Below, piece after piece: positions 9,411 through 20,021 of a DNA stretch of 32,523 nucleotides. This stretch comes from Oscillospiraceae bacterium (GTDB lineage Bacteria > Bacillota > Clostridia > Oscillospirales > Acutalibacteraceae). The first letter of the stretch is position 1. Each line of letters opens with the position of its first letter. The notes under the pieces are model-generated. The model was not told where the DNA came from, searched no databases, and saw only the letters and a list, made by a program, of their open reading frames with translations. The DNA is taken from assembly GCA_022508785.1 (NCBI GenBank), contig JAFLUN010000005.1, forward strand, positions 1 to 32,523, read 5' to 3'. Made by a program: the position numbers and the translations under genes.

Positions 9411-12400
9411 TTATTTAAAGTACTTAACAGCAGCTTCAAACATCTTTATGTCATAATTGCCGGGAACATTCTTATAAAGACCTGCTCCCACACGCTCGCT
9501 GTGACCCATTTTACCGAATACTCTGCCGTCAGGTGACGTAATACCTTCAATAGCGTACATTGAATCGTTGGGATTAAACTGAATGTCGTTGGTAGCATTT
9601 CCGTTAAGGTCAACGTACTGTGTAGCAATTTGACCGTTTGCGGCAAGCTTCTTTATAAGCTCTTCGGAAGCTAAAAATCTGCCTTCGCCGTGCGAAATCG
9701 GAACTGAATACACATCCCCTACGTTAGTAAGTGACAACCACGGAGACTTGTTAGATGCAATTCTTGTTCTTACGATTTTTGACTGGTGGCGTGCAATAGT
9801 GTTAAATGTAAGCGTAGGACAGCTTTCATCGGTATCAATAATTTTACCGTAAGGCACAAGTCCCAGCTTAATGAGCGCCTGGAAGCCGTTACAGATACCG
9901 CACATAAGTCCGTCTCTGTTTTCAAGCAAATCGGTAACTCCGTCTTTAATTGCGGCGTTACGGAAGAATGCAGTAATAAACTTACCGCTGCCGTCAGGCT
10001 CGTCGCCGCCTGAGAAACCGCCCGGAATAAAAATCATCTGTGCCGTTTTAAGCTTATTTGCAAACTCCTCAACACTTGACTGAATTGCAGATGATGTGAG
10101 GTTTTTAATGACGATTATTTCAGGCTCTGCCCCTGCATCACGAACAGCCTTTGCGCTGTCATATTCGCAGTTTGTACCCGGGAACGCAGGAATAAGAACT
10201 TTAGGCTTTGCACACTTAATTGAAGGTGCAGGGTAACTCTCTGCTTTATAATTAAAGTTTTCAACCGTTGCAGCATTTTCGGTTATATTACAGGAATATA
10301 CACCTTCAAGCTTATTTTCGTAAAGATCGGAAATCTCTGCCATTTGTACTGTTTCATCAGCAAAAGTAAGAGCTGTTGCTTCTGTGATTTCACCGATTAC
10401 ATCGAGTTCTTCAGCATCGCTTACTTCGAGTAAGAACGAAGCGTAATTGTAACCGAAAACATCGTCAACAGAAAACTTATCATTAAATTTGAAGCCGAAG
10501 CCGTTTCCGAGACACATCTTCATTACAGCCTCTGCAATACCGCCAAGACCGGGTGTATAGCAGGAAACTGCATTACCGCTCTTTATAAGAGTGCTTACCT
10601 TTTCAAAAACGCCTAAAAGAGAATTTGTGTCGGGAAGACCGTCAGAATTATATTCTGGCTTAATTATAACAACCTTATTCCCTGCCTTTTTAAATTCGGG
10701 AGAAATAATATCGGTTGTCTTTTCGGTGGTAACTGCAAAGGAAACGAGCGTGGGCGGAACATCTAAATCTTCAAAGGAACCGCTCATTGAATCCTTACCG
10801 CCGATTGAGCCGATTTGCAACTCTTTTTGAGCCTCAAAAGCACCAAGAAGCGCCGCAAGAGGCTTACCCCAACGCTTACCGTCCTGACCGGGCTTTTCAA
10901 AATATTCCTGGAAGGTAAGATAAACATCCTCAAACTTTGCACCCGTTGCTATAAGCTTACAAACCGATTCAATAACCGCAAGATATGCGCCGTGATACGG
11001 ACTTTTTTCCATTATAAACGGGTTATATCCCCAAGACATAAGCGAACAGTCGTCAGTATGCTTTTCTTCGACGCTAATCTTTTGCACCATAGCCTGAATG
11101 GGCGTTCTTTGGTTTTTACCGCCGAATGGCATAAGAACCGTTCCTGCGCCGATAGTGGAGTCAAAACGCTCAGAAAGCCCTCTCTTTGAGCAAATATTAA
11201 GGTCTTCTGCCATAGCCTTAATATTATCTGTAAAGCTTCCGCTTACCTTTTTATTAAAGTCCTGAGGCTTTTGGGGAGTTATTACAATATGCTTATCCGC
11301 ACCGTTGGAATTAAGGAAATCTCTGCTGATATCAACAATTTTCTTGCCGTTCCAATTCATTGTAAGACGAGGATCTGCCTTGACAACTGCAACAGGAGTA
11401 GCCTCAAGATTTTCTTTTTCGGCAAGTGCCAAAAATGCATCTACATTTTCTTTTTCAACAACAACTGCCATTCTTTCCTGGGATTCGGAAATTGCAAGCT
11501 CTGTACCGTCAAGCCCGTCGTATTTCTTCGGTACTGCATTAAGGTCGATTTCAAGACCGTCGGCAAGTTCACCGATAGCAACAGAAACGCCGCCTGCACC
11601 GAAATCGTTACAACGCTTGATCATAAGGCAGGCTTCTTTATTTCTAAACAGTCTCTGCAATTTTCTCTCTTCGGGGGCATTACCCTTTTGAACCTCTGCG
11701 CCGCAGGTTTCAACAGAATGTGCATTATGCGCCTTTGACGAACCCGTAGCACCGCCGATGCCGTCTCTGCCCGTTCTTCCACCTAAAAGAATTACAACAT
11801 CACCAGGAGCAGGAACTTCTCTTCGTACATTTTCCTGAGGTGCGGCGGCAATTACAGCGCCTATCTCCATTCTTTTAGCGGCATAACCCGGGTGATAGAT
11901 TTCATCAACTATGCCTGTTGCAAGACCTATCTGATTGCCGTATGACGAATAACCTGCTGCAGCGGTAGTAACAAGCTTTCTCTGGGGAAGCTTACCGGGA
12001 ATGGTCTCACTTACTGGAACTGTCGGGTCTGCCGCACCCGTAACACGCATTGCGCCGTAAACATAGCTTCTGCCTGAAAGCGGGTCACGGATTGCGCCGC
12101 CTATGCAGGTAGCCGCACCGCCGAATGGCTCAATTTCAGTTGGGTGGTTGTGAGTTTCATTTTTAAACAAAAGCAACCACGGTTCTTTTACGCCGTCTGC
12201 TTCAATTTCAATTTTAACTGTGCAAGCGTTGATTTCTTCAGATTCATCAAGCTTAGGAAGTTTTCCGTTTACTTTAAGATATTTAACGGCAACGGTAGCC
12301 AAATCCATAAGGCAAATGGGCTTAGTTCTGCCAAGCTCTTTGCGAACCGAAATATAATCCTCATATGCTTTTTGCAAAAGCTCGTCTTCAAATTTTACAT

Positions 12401-13097
12401 CGTCAATAACCGTTAAAAAGGTCGTGTGACGGCAATGGTCAGACCAGTAAGTGTCTATCATACGAATTTCAGTAAGTGTCGGATCTCTGTGCTCTGTTTT
12501 AAAGTAATCCTGACAGAACTTAATGTCGTCTTTATCCATTGCAAGACCGTAATTTTCAACAAACTGAGCAAGCTCTTCCTCAGAATACGAATTAAATCCG
12601 TCAAGAGTTTTAACGGCGGTCGGAATTTCGTAGTTAACTTTGAGAGTATCAAACCTTTCAAGTGAGGCTTCTCTTGCTTCAACAGGGTTGATAACATACT
12701 TTTTGATTTCGGCAACATCGCTGTCATTCAGTTCCCCGTAAAGCGCATAAACCTTTGCAGAACGGATAATAGGTCTGTCGCCCTGGGAAATAATTTGGAT
12801 ACACTGTGCTGCTGAGTCCGCCCTTTGGTCAAACTGACCCGGGAGATATTCAACAGCGAAGACTATCGCATCATCAGTTGCAATTTCGTTTGTTGCAATA
12901 TCAAGCTGAGGCTCGGAAAATACAGTTTTAACCGCATAATCAAAAAGCTCTTCCGTTATATTTTCCGCATCATAACGGTTGAAAATGCGAACATCTTTAA
13001 GGTTTTGTATGCCGAGAAGATTTTTAGCGTCGTTTAATAAAGCCTTTGCTTCATTTGCAAGCTCTTTCTTCTTTTCAACAAAAATTCTGTAAACCAA
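9411..13097 (-). CDS. purL: Phosphoribosylformylglycinamidine synthase, single-chain with fused glutaminase
   Basis: 1228 aa; NETHNHPTEIEPFGGAATC, C-terminal glutaminase with FPGTNCEYDS and CGICNGFQ; TTG start with AAGGAGGAC. Confidence 0.96.
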   Translation of the reverse strand: MVYRIFVEKKKELANEAKALLNDAKNLLGIQNLKDVRIFNRYDAENITEELFDYAVKTVFSEPQLDIATNEIATDDAIVFAVEYLPGQFDQRADSAAQCIQIISQGDRPIIRSAKVYALYGELNDSDVAEIKKYVINPVEAREASLERFDTLKVNYEIPTAVKTLDGFNSYSEEELAQFVENYGLAMDKDDIKFCQDYFKTEHRDPTLTEIRMIDTYWSDHCRHTTFLTVIDDVKFEDELLQKAYEDYISVRKELGRTKPICLMDLATVAVKYLKVNGKLPKLDESEEINACTVKIEIEADGVKEPWLLLFKNETHNHPTEIEPFGGAATCIGGAIRDPLSGRSYVYGAMRVTGAADPTVPVSETIPGKLPQRKLVTTAAAGYSSYGNQIGLATGIVDEIYHPGYAAKRMEIGAVIAAAPQENVRREVPAPGDVVILLGGRTGRDGIGGATGSSKAHNAHSVETCGAEVQKGNAPEERKLQRLFRNKEACLMIKRCNDFGAGGVSVAIGELADGLEIDLNAVPKKYDGLDGTELAISESQERMAVVVEKENVDAFLALAEKENLEATPVAVVKADPRLTMNWNGKKIVDISRDFLNSNGADKHIVITPQKPQDFNKKVSGSFTDNIKAMAEDLNICSKRGLSERFDSTIGAGTVLMPFGGKNQRTPIQAMVQKISVEEKHTDDCSLMSWGYNPFIMEKSPYHGAYLAVIESVCKLIATGAKFEDVYLTFQEYFEKPGQDGKRWGKPLAALLGAFEAQKELQIGSIGGKDSMSGSFEDLDVPPTLVSFAVTTEKTTDIISPEFKKAGNKVVIIKPEYNSDGLPDTNSLLGVFEKVSTLIKSGNAVSCYTPGLGGIAEAVMKMCLGNGFGFKFNDKFSVDDVFGYNYASFLLEVSDAEELDVIGEITEATALTFADETVQMAEISDLYENKLEGVYSCNITENAATVENFNYKAESYPAPSIKCAKPKVLIPAFPGTNCEYDSAKAVRDAGAEPEIIVIKNLTSSAIQSSVEEFANKLKTAQMIFIPGGFSGGDEPDGSGKFITAFFRNAAIKDGVTDLLENRDGLMCGICNGFQALIKLGLVPYGKIIDTDESCPTLTFNTIARHQSKIVRTRIASNKSPWLSLTNVGDVYSVPISHGEGRFLASEELIKKLAANGQIATQYVDLNGNATNDIQFNPNDSMYAIEGITSPDGRVFGKMGHSERVGAGLYKNVPGNYDIKMFEAAVKYFK

Positions 13098-13101
13098 GAC
13101 T

Positions 13102-14370
13102 TTAGTCCTCCTTACAATTTAACGCTTTTTGACCGATATCGTGACGGTAATAAGCATTAGCGAAATGAATTTTGCCAACTGCTTCGTAAGAAGCTTTTAT
13201 TGCAGCTTCAAGTGAATCTTCAATACAAGTTACACCGAGCACCCGTCCGCCGTTTGTTAAAAGTTTGCCGTCTTTGAGAGCTGCGCCTGCAACAAATACA
13301 TTATTTTCAAGGCTTTCGGGAATGGTGATCTCGTAACCCTTTTCATATTTTACGGGGTAGCCTTCAGATGCCATAATAACACAGCATGCGTTTTTATCGG
13401 CAAATTTTACGTCGCAATCGGCTAAAGTTTCATTAGTAACCGCCATCATAACCGTAAGCAAATCGCTTTCTAAAAGTGGTAAAACCACCTGCGTTTCAGG
13501 ATCGCCGAAACGGCAGTTATATTCAATTACTTTAGGACCGTCAGAAGTTATCATAAGACCGAAATAAAGGCATCCTTTAAAGGTTCTGCCCTCCTGCTTC
13601 ATAGCTTTTATTGTAGGCAGGAAAATCTTTTCCATACACTCGTCGGCTACTGCCTTTGTATAATACGGATTAGGAGCGACAGTGCCCATACCGCCGGTAT
13701 TAAGCCCTGTATCGTTATCCCCTGCACGCTTATGGTCCATTGATGAAATCATAGGAACAACAACATTTCCGTCTGTAAAAGATAAAACAGAAACCTCAGG
13801 ACCTGTTAAAAACTCTTCAATAACGATATTGTCACCGCTCTTGCCGAATTGCTTGTCCTTCATAATAGAAACAACGGCATCCTTGGCTTCTTCTCTCGTA
13901 TTCGCAATTATAACGCCCTTGCCGAGTGCCAAGCCGTCAGCCTTAATAACGGTTGGAACGGGACAGCTCTCAACATATTCAAGGGCTTTGTCGGCATCCG
14001 AAAAAACTTCATACTGTGCTGTGGGAATACCGTATTTCTTCATAAGCTCTTTTGAAAAGACCTTACTGCCCTCGATTATAGCCGCATTTTTCCTCGGTCC
14101 GAAGCAATGTATACCCTTTTCTTCAAGCGCATCTACACAACCGAGCACAAGCGGATCATCAGGAGCTACAACAGCGTAATCAATTTTATTTTCAATTGCA
14201 AATTCAACGATTTTCTCAATATCAGTAGCGGCAATATTAACAAGCGTGGCATCCTTTGCCATTCCGCCGTTACCGGGAAGAGCAAAGATTTCAGTTACAT
14301 CTTTATTCTCTTTAATTTTTTTGATTATGGCATGCTCTCTTCCGCCGCCGCCGACAACCATTATTTTCAT
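13102..14370 (-). CDS. purD: Phosphoribosylamine-glycine ligase
   Basis: MKIMVVGGGGREHAI N-terminus, IKADGLALGKGV, YNCRFGDPETQ. Confidence 0.97.
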   Translation of the reverse strand: MKIMVVGGGGREHAIIKKIKENKDVTEIFALPGNGGMAKDATLVNIAATDIEKIVEFAIENKIDYAVVAPDDPLVLGCVDALEEKGIHCFGPRKNAAIIEGSKVFSKELMKKYGIPTAQYEVFSDADKALEYVESCPVPTVIKADGLALGKGVIIANTREEAKDAVVSIMKDKQFGKSGDNIVIEEFLTGPEVSVLSFTDGNVVVPMISSMDHKRAGDNDTGLNTGGMGTVAPNPYYTKAVADECMEKIFLPTIKAMKQEGRTFKGCLYFGLMITSDGPKVIEYNCRFGDPETQVVLPLLESDLLTVMMAVTNETLADCDVKFADKNACCVIMASEGYPVKYEKGYEITIPESLENNVFVAGAALKDGKLLTNGGRVLGVTCIEDSLEAAIKASYEAVGKIHFANAYYRHDIGQKALNCKED

Positions 14371-14389
14371 AGGTTTTACCTCGTTTTTA

Positions 14390-15574
14390 TTAGTGATGGA
14401 ACAATCTCATACCCGTAAATGCCATTGACATATTGTATTTATCGCAACATTCAATAACTGCATCGTCACGGATTGAGCCGCCCGGTTCAGCAATATATTT
14501 TACGCCTGAACGGTACGCTCTTTCAATATTATCTGAGAACGGGAAGAAAGCGTCGGAACCGAGGGCAACGCCGTCTTTTGTAGCAAGATAAGCCGCCTGC
14601 TCCTCTTTTGTAAAGGGTTCGGGTCTTTCTGTAAAATACTTCTGCCAAATTCCATCGGCGCAAACATCTTCTTCGTTTTGATTGATATAGCCGTCAATAA
14701 TATTGTCTCTGTCAGGTCTGCCGATATTCTCTTTGAAAGGAAGGTTGATAACCTTATCTGCCTGACGAAGGAACCAAGTGTCAGCCTTTGTGCCTGCAAG
14801 TCTTGTGCAGTGGATTCTTGACTGCTGACCTGCGCCAACGCCAATAGCCTGACCGTCAACTGCATAGCAAACTGAATTAGACTGTGTATATTTAAGAGTA
14901 ATAAGGGCAACTATAAGGTCACGAATTGCGGTTTCAGGCATATCTTTGTTTGCAGTTACAATATTTGAAAGGAGCTCTTTGTTGATTTCAAAATTATTTC
15001 TGCCCTGCTCAAATGTAATGCCGAAAACCTGCTTACGCTCCTGAGCATCGGGAACATAATTCGGGTCAATTTTAACGATATTATAATTGCCGTTTCTCTT
15101 TGATTTAAGAATTTCAAGTGCCTCAGGCTCATAACCGGGGGCAATAATACCGTCTGAAACCTCTCTCTTTATCATTTTTGCAGTTGTAACATCGCAAACA
15201 TCGGAAAGAGCAACCCAGTCACCGAAAGAACACATTCTGTCTGTGCCTCTTGCACGGGCATATGCACAAGCAAGCGGAGAATCGTCAAGACCTTCTATAT
15301 CGTCAACAAAACAAGCCTTTTTAAGAGTATCGGAAAGCGGAATGCCAACTGCCGCCGACGTGGGGCTTACATGCTTAAATGAGGTAACTGCGGGAAGTCC
15401 GAGAGCCTCTTTGAGTTCCTTTACAAGCTGCCATGAATTAAACGCATCAAGGAAATTTATGTAACCGGGTCTGCCGCAAAGAATTTCAATAGGAAGGTCA
15501 CTGCCGTCGTGCATATATATTTTTGAAGGCTTCTGATTAGGGTTACATCCGTACTTAAGTTCAAATTCTTTCAT
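14390..15574 (-). CDS. Stand-alone AICAR (phosphoribosylaminoimidazolecarboxamide) formyltransferase, ATIC C-terminal-like
   Basis: LKYGCNPNQKP, TSFKHVSPTSAAVGIPL, REVSDGIIAPGYE, KYTQSNSVCYAVDGQAIGVGAGQQSRIHCTRLAG, SDAFFPFSDNIERA, terminal LFHH; no N-terminal IMP cyclohydrolase domain. Confidence 0.92.
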   Translation of the reverse strand: MKEFELKYGCNPNQKPSKIYMHDGSDLPIEILCGRPGYINFLDAFNSWQLVKELKEALGLPAVTSFKHVSPTSAAVGIPLSDTLKKACFVDDIEGLDDSPLACAYARARGTDRMCSFGDWVALSDVCDVTTAKMIKREVSDGIIAPGYEPEALEILKSKRNGNYNIVKIDPNYVPDAQERKQVFGITFEQGRNNFEINKELLSNIVTANKDMPETAIRDLIVALITLKYTQSNSVCYAVDGQAIGVGAGQQSRIHCTRLAGTKADTWFLRQADKVINLPFKENIGRPDRDNIIDGYINQNEEDVCADGIWQKYFTERPEPFTKEEQAAYLATKDGVALGSDAFFPFSDNIERAYRSGVKYIAEPGGSIRDDAVIECCDKYNMSMAFTGMRLFHH

Positions 15575-15591
15575 TTCACTAACCTCAATTC

Positions 15592-16308
15592 TTATTTATT
15601 CTTGTTAACTATTCTTGAGTTGTATTTGCCTGTTTCAATATCAATATATCTTACGAATAATGAAACCTTGTTGTCTTCATTAAGATTTGACCAAATAAGG
15701 TCGGTGAGATCATCAATATCCACATCAGGAAGCTCTAATGTTTTAGGTTCACCCTCAAAGCTCGGAAGCGGATTACCGTCACACTTATATGTATGAATAA
15801 ACTTAGCTTTACCTGCAAGGGGATTTGAATAAGCGTAAGTGTATCTCTGGCATGAGCTGCCGTCGCCGTCTGCTGATTTTAAAATTGACATAGCAAAATT
15901 CATTTCACCGTTCTCACGGTGAATAATTCCTGAAATTCTCGGAGTGTAATTGGGAGCATCGTCTTCAAACTCTCTTGTGCGAAGAGCCTGCTCAAATGTC
16001 ATCTGCTTGTCCATAAGCTCATAAATTGTATCAGTCTGATCGCCGTTTGTAACGATAGTCTTATTACCGAGCACTTTTACGGGTGCATAAATAATAAGAT
16101 GCGGGTCAACCATCTTTGATTCGTCAAAAGCCTGTGTGCGAATACCTTCGCCGTCTTCTACAAAGACACGGTTTCTGCTGTTTTCGCTTCTGCCCATTAT
16201 AAAATAAGCAGTAACAGCCTTCTTACCGTCAGCACTTTTACCGATAATGATTCCCCTGCCGTGATAAGCAAGTGAATTAAGCTCTTCTTTAATAGATTTG
16301 ATTTCCAT
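15592..16308 (-). CDS. purO: IMP cyclohydrolase, PurO type (archaeal-like)
   Basis: YHGRGIIIGKSADGKKAVTAYFIMGRSENSRNRVF N-terminus typical of the PurO family; adjacent to the transformylase that lacks this activity. Confidence 0.85.
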   Translation of the reverse strand: MEIKSIKEELNSLAYHGRGIIIGKSADGKKAVTAYFIMGRSENSRNRVFVEDGEGIRTQAFDESKMVDPHLIIYAPVKVLGNKTIVTNGDQTDTIYELMDKQMTFEQALRTREFEDDAPNYTPRISGIIHRENGEMNFAMSILKSADGDGSSCQRYTYAYSNPLAGKAKFIHTYKCDGNPLPSFEGEPKTLELPDVDIDDLTDLIWSNLNEDNKVSLFVRYIDIETGKYNSRIVNKNK

Positions 16309-16330
16309 AATACAAGCTCCTTTTCAGAAT

Positions 16331-16942
16331 TTATTTTGAAATGATTTGCTTACATATTTTTTCAGTAGATTCGGGAAGGATTATCCATTCGGCATTTTCC
16401 ATAACCCTTTTTTGAAGGATTTCGGGAGTGTCGCCGTCCTTAACTTCAACTGCCTTTTGCATTATTATCTCTCCGCCGTCGGGTATTTCATTAACAAAAT
16501 GAACGGTTGCGCCCGTTACCTTAACGCCCTTTTTAAGTGCAGCCTCATGCACATGAAGACCGTAAAAGCCTTCACCGCAAAATGACGGAATCAAAGACGG
16601 ATGAACATTTAATATTCTGTTTTCATAATGCGAGGTAAATTTCTTACTCAAAATAGACATAAAGCCTGCAAGAACAATTAAATCAATGCCGTTTTCGTCA
16701 AGAATTTTTATAATTTCGTTTTCAAATGCTTCCTGAGAACCAAGCTGCTTTTTAAGAACGGTAAATGTTTTAATGCCTGCATTTTTTGCACGGGTAAGAG
16801 CAAACGCTCCGTCTTTATTTGAAATGACAAGCTCAATTTTGCCGCTGGAGATGATACCGCTTGCCTGTGCATCAATGAGAGCTTGTAAATTTGTTCCGCC
16901 GCCTGAAACCAGCACGGCTATTTTAGCTTTTTTGCTCGGCAT
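16331..16942 (-). CDS. purN: Phosphoribosylglycinamide formyltransferase
   Basis: IAVLVSGGGTNLQALIDA, ILNVHPSLIPSF, GATVHFVNEIPDGGEII. Confidence 0.97.
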   Translation of the reverse strand: MPSKKAKIAVLVSGGGTNLQALIDAQASGIISSGKIELVISNKDGAFALTRAKNAGIKTFTVLKKQLGSQEAFENEIIKILDENGIDLIVLAGFMSILSKKFTSHYENRILNVHPSLIPSFCGEGFYGLHVHEAALKKGVKVTGATVHFVNEIPDGGEIIMQKAVEVKDGDTPEILQKRVMENAEWIILPESTEKICKQIISK

Positions 16943-17543
16943 CTTTTTTACCTCCTAAAATGGACAGTAACGGGAATAACATTCCGCCTAACGAATTACC
17001 TAAAATAACAATCCAAATAAACACAAAAGCTCTTAGTGAAACCATACCAGAAACGGCAAAATAGAACATATCAGCAACAGAGTGTTCAAAGCCACTCAAT
17101 ATAAAGACGGGTATGCAGAGTATTATTCCCAAAGGCGTTTTATGGTTTTTGAAAATATCGACTGCAAGGAATATGAGTATTCCGCAGAAAAACGCCCTAA
17201 TAAATGTTTGGGGCATTTCCTGCTGGAGTTTTAATGTACAAGCGTTAAAACCTGCCTCGCGAAGCTTCAGTATTGCGTATGCAAGCGCATAACCGCAAGC
17301 TGTTGTTGCTATTACATTGCCCAAAAGCCCTGTAAGCAATACTGAAAATTCTTCTTTTCCGTGTTTTTCAGGTATGTAGCATATCTTTCCCGTATAAAGA
17401 GAATAGCCTTGATAACAAATGCAAACAAGTGCTACCGTAAAAAGCAGTGAGCCTACATATTTATTGTCACACGCAAGGTAAACTGCTCCGCCGATTGAAA
17501 TCAAAATACCTGCAAAAATTCCGTTAATTACTTTTTTTAGCAT
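16923..17543 (-). CDS. Small formate/nitrite transporter (FNT) family channel
   Basis: 206 aa, about six TM segments; SLYTGKICY resembles FNT signature [19 protein letters not shown] resembles FNT GFEHSIANMF with the central His; [11 protein letters not shown] near the C-terminus. Confidence 0.85.
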   Translation of the reverse strand: MLKKVINGIFAGILISIGGAVYLACDNKYVGSLLFTVALVCICYQGYSLYTGKICYIPEKHGKEEFSVLLTGLLGNVIATTACGYALAYAILKLREAGFNACTLKLQQEMPQTFIRAFFCGILIFLAVDIFKNHKTPLGIILCIPVFILSGFEHSVADMFYFAVSGMVSLRAFVFIWIVILGNSLGGMLFPLLSILGGKKDAEQKS

Positions 17544-18577
17544 ATTTCTATTTTATTCTCGTATTTGATGATTTCGCCGATAATGTAAGCGTCCTCACCG
17601 TTAGCCCTTAAGATTTCAAGAGCCTTATCGGCGTCTTGTTTACCTACAACTATGCTCATACCAACGCCCATATTAAAGGTGTTGAACATATCTCTTTCAT
17701 CTATGTTGCCTTTTTTTGACAGAAGCTCGAAAATCGGCAAAACCTTTACTGATTTACGGTCGATTTTCGCGCATAAACCGTCGGGAATACTTCTCGGAAT
17801 ATTCTCATAGAATCCGCCGCCAGTGATATGTGAAATACCCTTAACTTTAACCTCAGAAAGAAGAGCGAGAACGGGTTTTACATAAATTTTTGTGGGCGTA
17901 AGAAGAGTTTCGCCAATAGATTTGCCGCCAAGCTCTGCCACGGGAGATTTAATGTCGCTGTTCTCAACGTCAAACACCTTTCTAACAAGAGAAAAACCGT
18001 TTGAATGAACGCCGCTTGAGGGAAGAGCTATGATAACATCGCCCTCAGCCATTGTTTTGTTATCAATAATCTTTGACTTATCAACAACGCCCGTGCAGTA
18101 GCCTGCAAGGTCATATTCGTCAACAGGATAAAATCCGGGCATTTCAGCAGTTTCACCGCCGATAAGCGCAGCGCCTGACTGAACACAGCCGTCACAAACA
18201 CCTTTAACAATATCTGCTATTTTTTCAGGGATATTTTTACCGCAGGCAATATAATCAAGGAAAAAGAGCGGTTTTGCGCCGCAGCAAATAATATCGTTTA
18301 CACACATTGCAACGCAGTCAATACCAACCGTGTCGTGCTTGTCCATTAAAAATGCAAGTTTTAATTTTGTACCTACCCCGTCAGTACCGCTTACAAGCAC
18401 GGGCTTTGTAATTCCCGTAAGGTCAAGCTCAAAAAGACCGCCAAATCCGCCTACATCAGAGCAAACGCCTGAAGTTAAAGTGGTAGCGATATGCTTTTTC
18501 ATAAGCTCAACTGCCTTGTAGCCTGCAGTAATATCAACGCCTGCCGCTGCATAAACATCCGATTTAGAATTGTTCAT
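17537..18577 (-). CDS. purM: Phosphoribosylformylglycinamidine cyclo-ligase
   Basis: [48 protein letters not shown]. Confidence 0.97.
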   Translation of the reverse strand: MNNSKSDVYAAAGVDITAGYKAVELMKKHIATTLTSGVCSDVGGFGGLFELDLTGITKPVLVSGTDGVGTKLKLAFLMDKHDTVGIDCVAMCVNDIICCGAKPLFFLDYIACGKNIPEKIADIVKGVCDGCVQSGAALIGGETAEMPGFYPVDEYDLAGYCTGVVDKSKIIDNKTMAEGDVIIALPSSGVHSNGFSLVRKVFDVENSDIKSPVAELGGKSIGETLLTPTKIYVKPVLALLSEVKVKGISHITGGGFYENIPRSIPDGLCAKIDRKSVKVLPIFELLSKKGNIDERDMFNTFNMGVGMSIVVGKQDADKALEILRANGEDAYIIGEIIKYENKIEIC

Positions 18578-18581
18578 AATC

Positions 18582-20006
18582 TTATTCCTTTCCGTTCCAG
18601 CAATATGTGCAAAGCTCTTCTGGGTCTAAACCTATTGCCTTAATAATCCCCTCAAGGCTTTGAAATTCAAGGGAAGCCAAATGAAGCTTTTCGCAGATGT
18701 TTGCTCTAAGCTTTTTACCTCTTTCGGTAGAAGAATCTGCATACTCGTCAATATAATTAAAGCCGTCTTCACCCTCAAGCTCTACTATAACTCTTCTTGC
18801 AATAAGCTCCATATCGCTCGTTGCTCTTGAGAAATTGAGGTATTTGCATCCGTACATTATAGGCGGACAGGCTGAACGCATATGAACAGATTTTGCACCG
18901 TTTTCGTAAAGGAAATCAACCGTTTCTTTAAGCTGAGTACCTCTGACAATTGAATCGTCAACGAAAAGAAGATTTTTCCCTACTATCAAATCCTTAACGG
19001 GAATCTGCTTCATTTTTGCAATTTTATTTCTCTCAGACTGGTTTGTTGGCATAAAGCTCCTCGCCCAAGTGGGAGTGTATTTAATAAAAGCCCTTGCAAA
19101 AGGTATACCGCTCTGATTTGAATAACCGATTGCGTGAGGTGTGCCTGAATCGGGAACGCCGCCTACATAATCAACGCCTTCGCTGATGCCTGATTTCTTG
19201 TCAGCTTCAGCCATAATTTTACCGTTGTTATAGCGCATCATTTCAACGTTAACGCCTTCGTAGGTAGACGTTGGATAGCCGTAATAGCTCCAAAGAAATG
19301 CGCAGATTTTTTTCTTTTTACCGGGCTCTTTAAGCTGTTTTATTTCATCAGGCGTAATCTCAACAATTTCACCGGGTCCGAGCTCTTTAATAAACTCATA
19401 GCCAAGCTTTTCATAAGCAAAGGATTCAAATGAAACTGCAAAACCGTCCTCGTTTTTACCTATTTGAATGGGCAGTCTGCCGAATTTATCCCTTGCGGCA
19501 ATAATCGAGCCAGTTTGAGTGAGCAAAAGAATTGAAGCAGTTCCGTCAATTACTTTCTGCGCAAATTCAAGACCGCTCAAAAAGTCACCTTTTAAGCTTA
19601 TAAGAGAGGCTACAAGCTCGTTAGAGTTTACCTTACCGCCTGTCATAGCGTCAAAATGACCGCAGTCATTTGTAAGATACTTGTCGATAAGATAATCGGC
19701 GTTGTTTATAATACCTACCGTGCAAATGGCATATGTGCCTATTCTTGAACGGATAAGCAAGGGCTGAGGGTCAGTGTCGCTGATACAGCCTATTGCCGAG
19801 GTACCTTTCATTTCCTCTAAAACATGCTCAAACTTTGTACGAAAGGGAGCGTTTTCTATATTGTGAATTTTCCTCTGTAAGCCGATTTCTTTATCATACG
19901 CCGCAAGTCCGCCCCTGCGAGTGCCAAGGTGCGAATGATAGTCAACGCCGAAGAAAACATCTAACATACAGTCTTTTTTTGAAGCGATTCCGAAAAATCC
20001 TCCCAT
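18582..20006 (-). CDS. purF: Amidophosphoribosyltransferase (PurF) homologue with degenerate glutaminase domain
   Basis: PRPP-binding [14 protein letters not shown] and [22 protein letters not shown] present; N-terminus MGGFFGIAS lacks the catalytic Cys of the CGVFGI motif. Confidence 0.88.
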   Translation of the reverse strand: MGGFFGIASKKDCMLDVFFGVDYHSHLGTRRGGLAAYDKEIGLQRKIHNIENAPFRTKFEHVLEEMKGTSAIGCISDTDPQPLLIRSRIGTYAICTVGIINNADYLIDKYLTNDCGHFDAMTGGKVNSNELVASLISLKGDFLSGLEFAQKVIDGTASILLLTQTGSIIAARDKFGRLPIQIGKNEDGFAVSFESFAYEKLGYEFIKELGPGEIVEITPDEIKQLKEPGKKKKICAFLWSYYGYPTSTYEGVNVEMMRYNNGKIMAEADKKSGISEGVDYVGGVPDSGTPHAIGYSNQSGIPFARAFIKYTPTWARSFMPTNQSERNKIAKMKQIPVKDLIVGKNLLFVDDSIVRGTQLKETVDFLYENGAKSVHMRSACPPIMYGCKYLNFSRATSDMELIARRVIVELEGEDGFNYIDEYADSSTERGKKLRANICEKLHLASLEFQSLEGIIKAIGLDPEELCTYCWNGKE

Positions 20007-20021
20007 GAATTTTACCTCCGA

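Noticed and set aside
12458-12727. 89-aa minus-strand ORF within purL in another frame
   Set aside because: Out-of-frame shadow of PurL, no independent start signal.
13682-14179. 165-aa + strand ORF inside purD, and many other antisense ORFs (e.g. 11271-11738, 11305-11691, 7187-7582)
   Set aside because: Shadow ORFs opposite strongly conserved genes; low-complexity translations and no ribosome sites.
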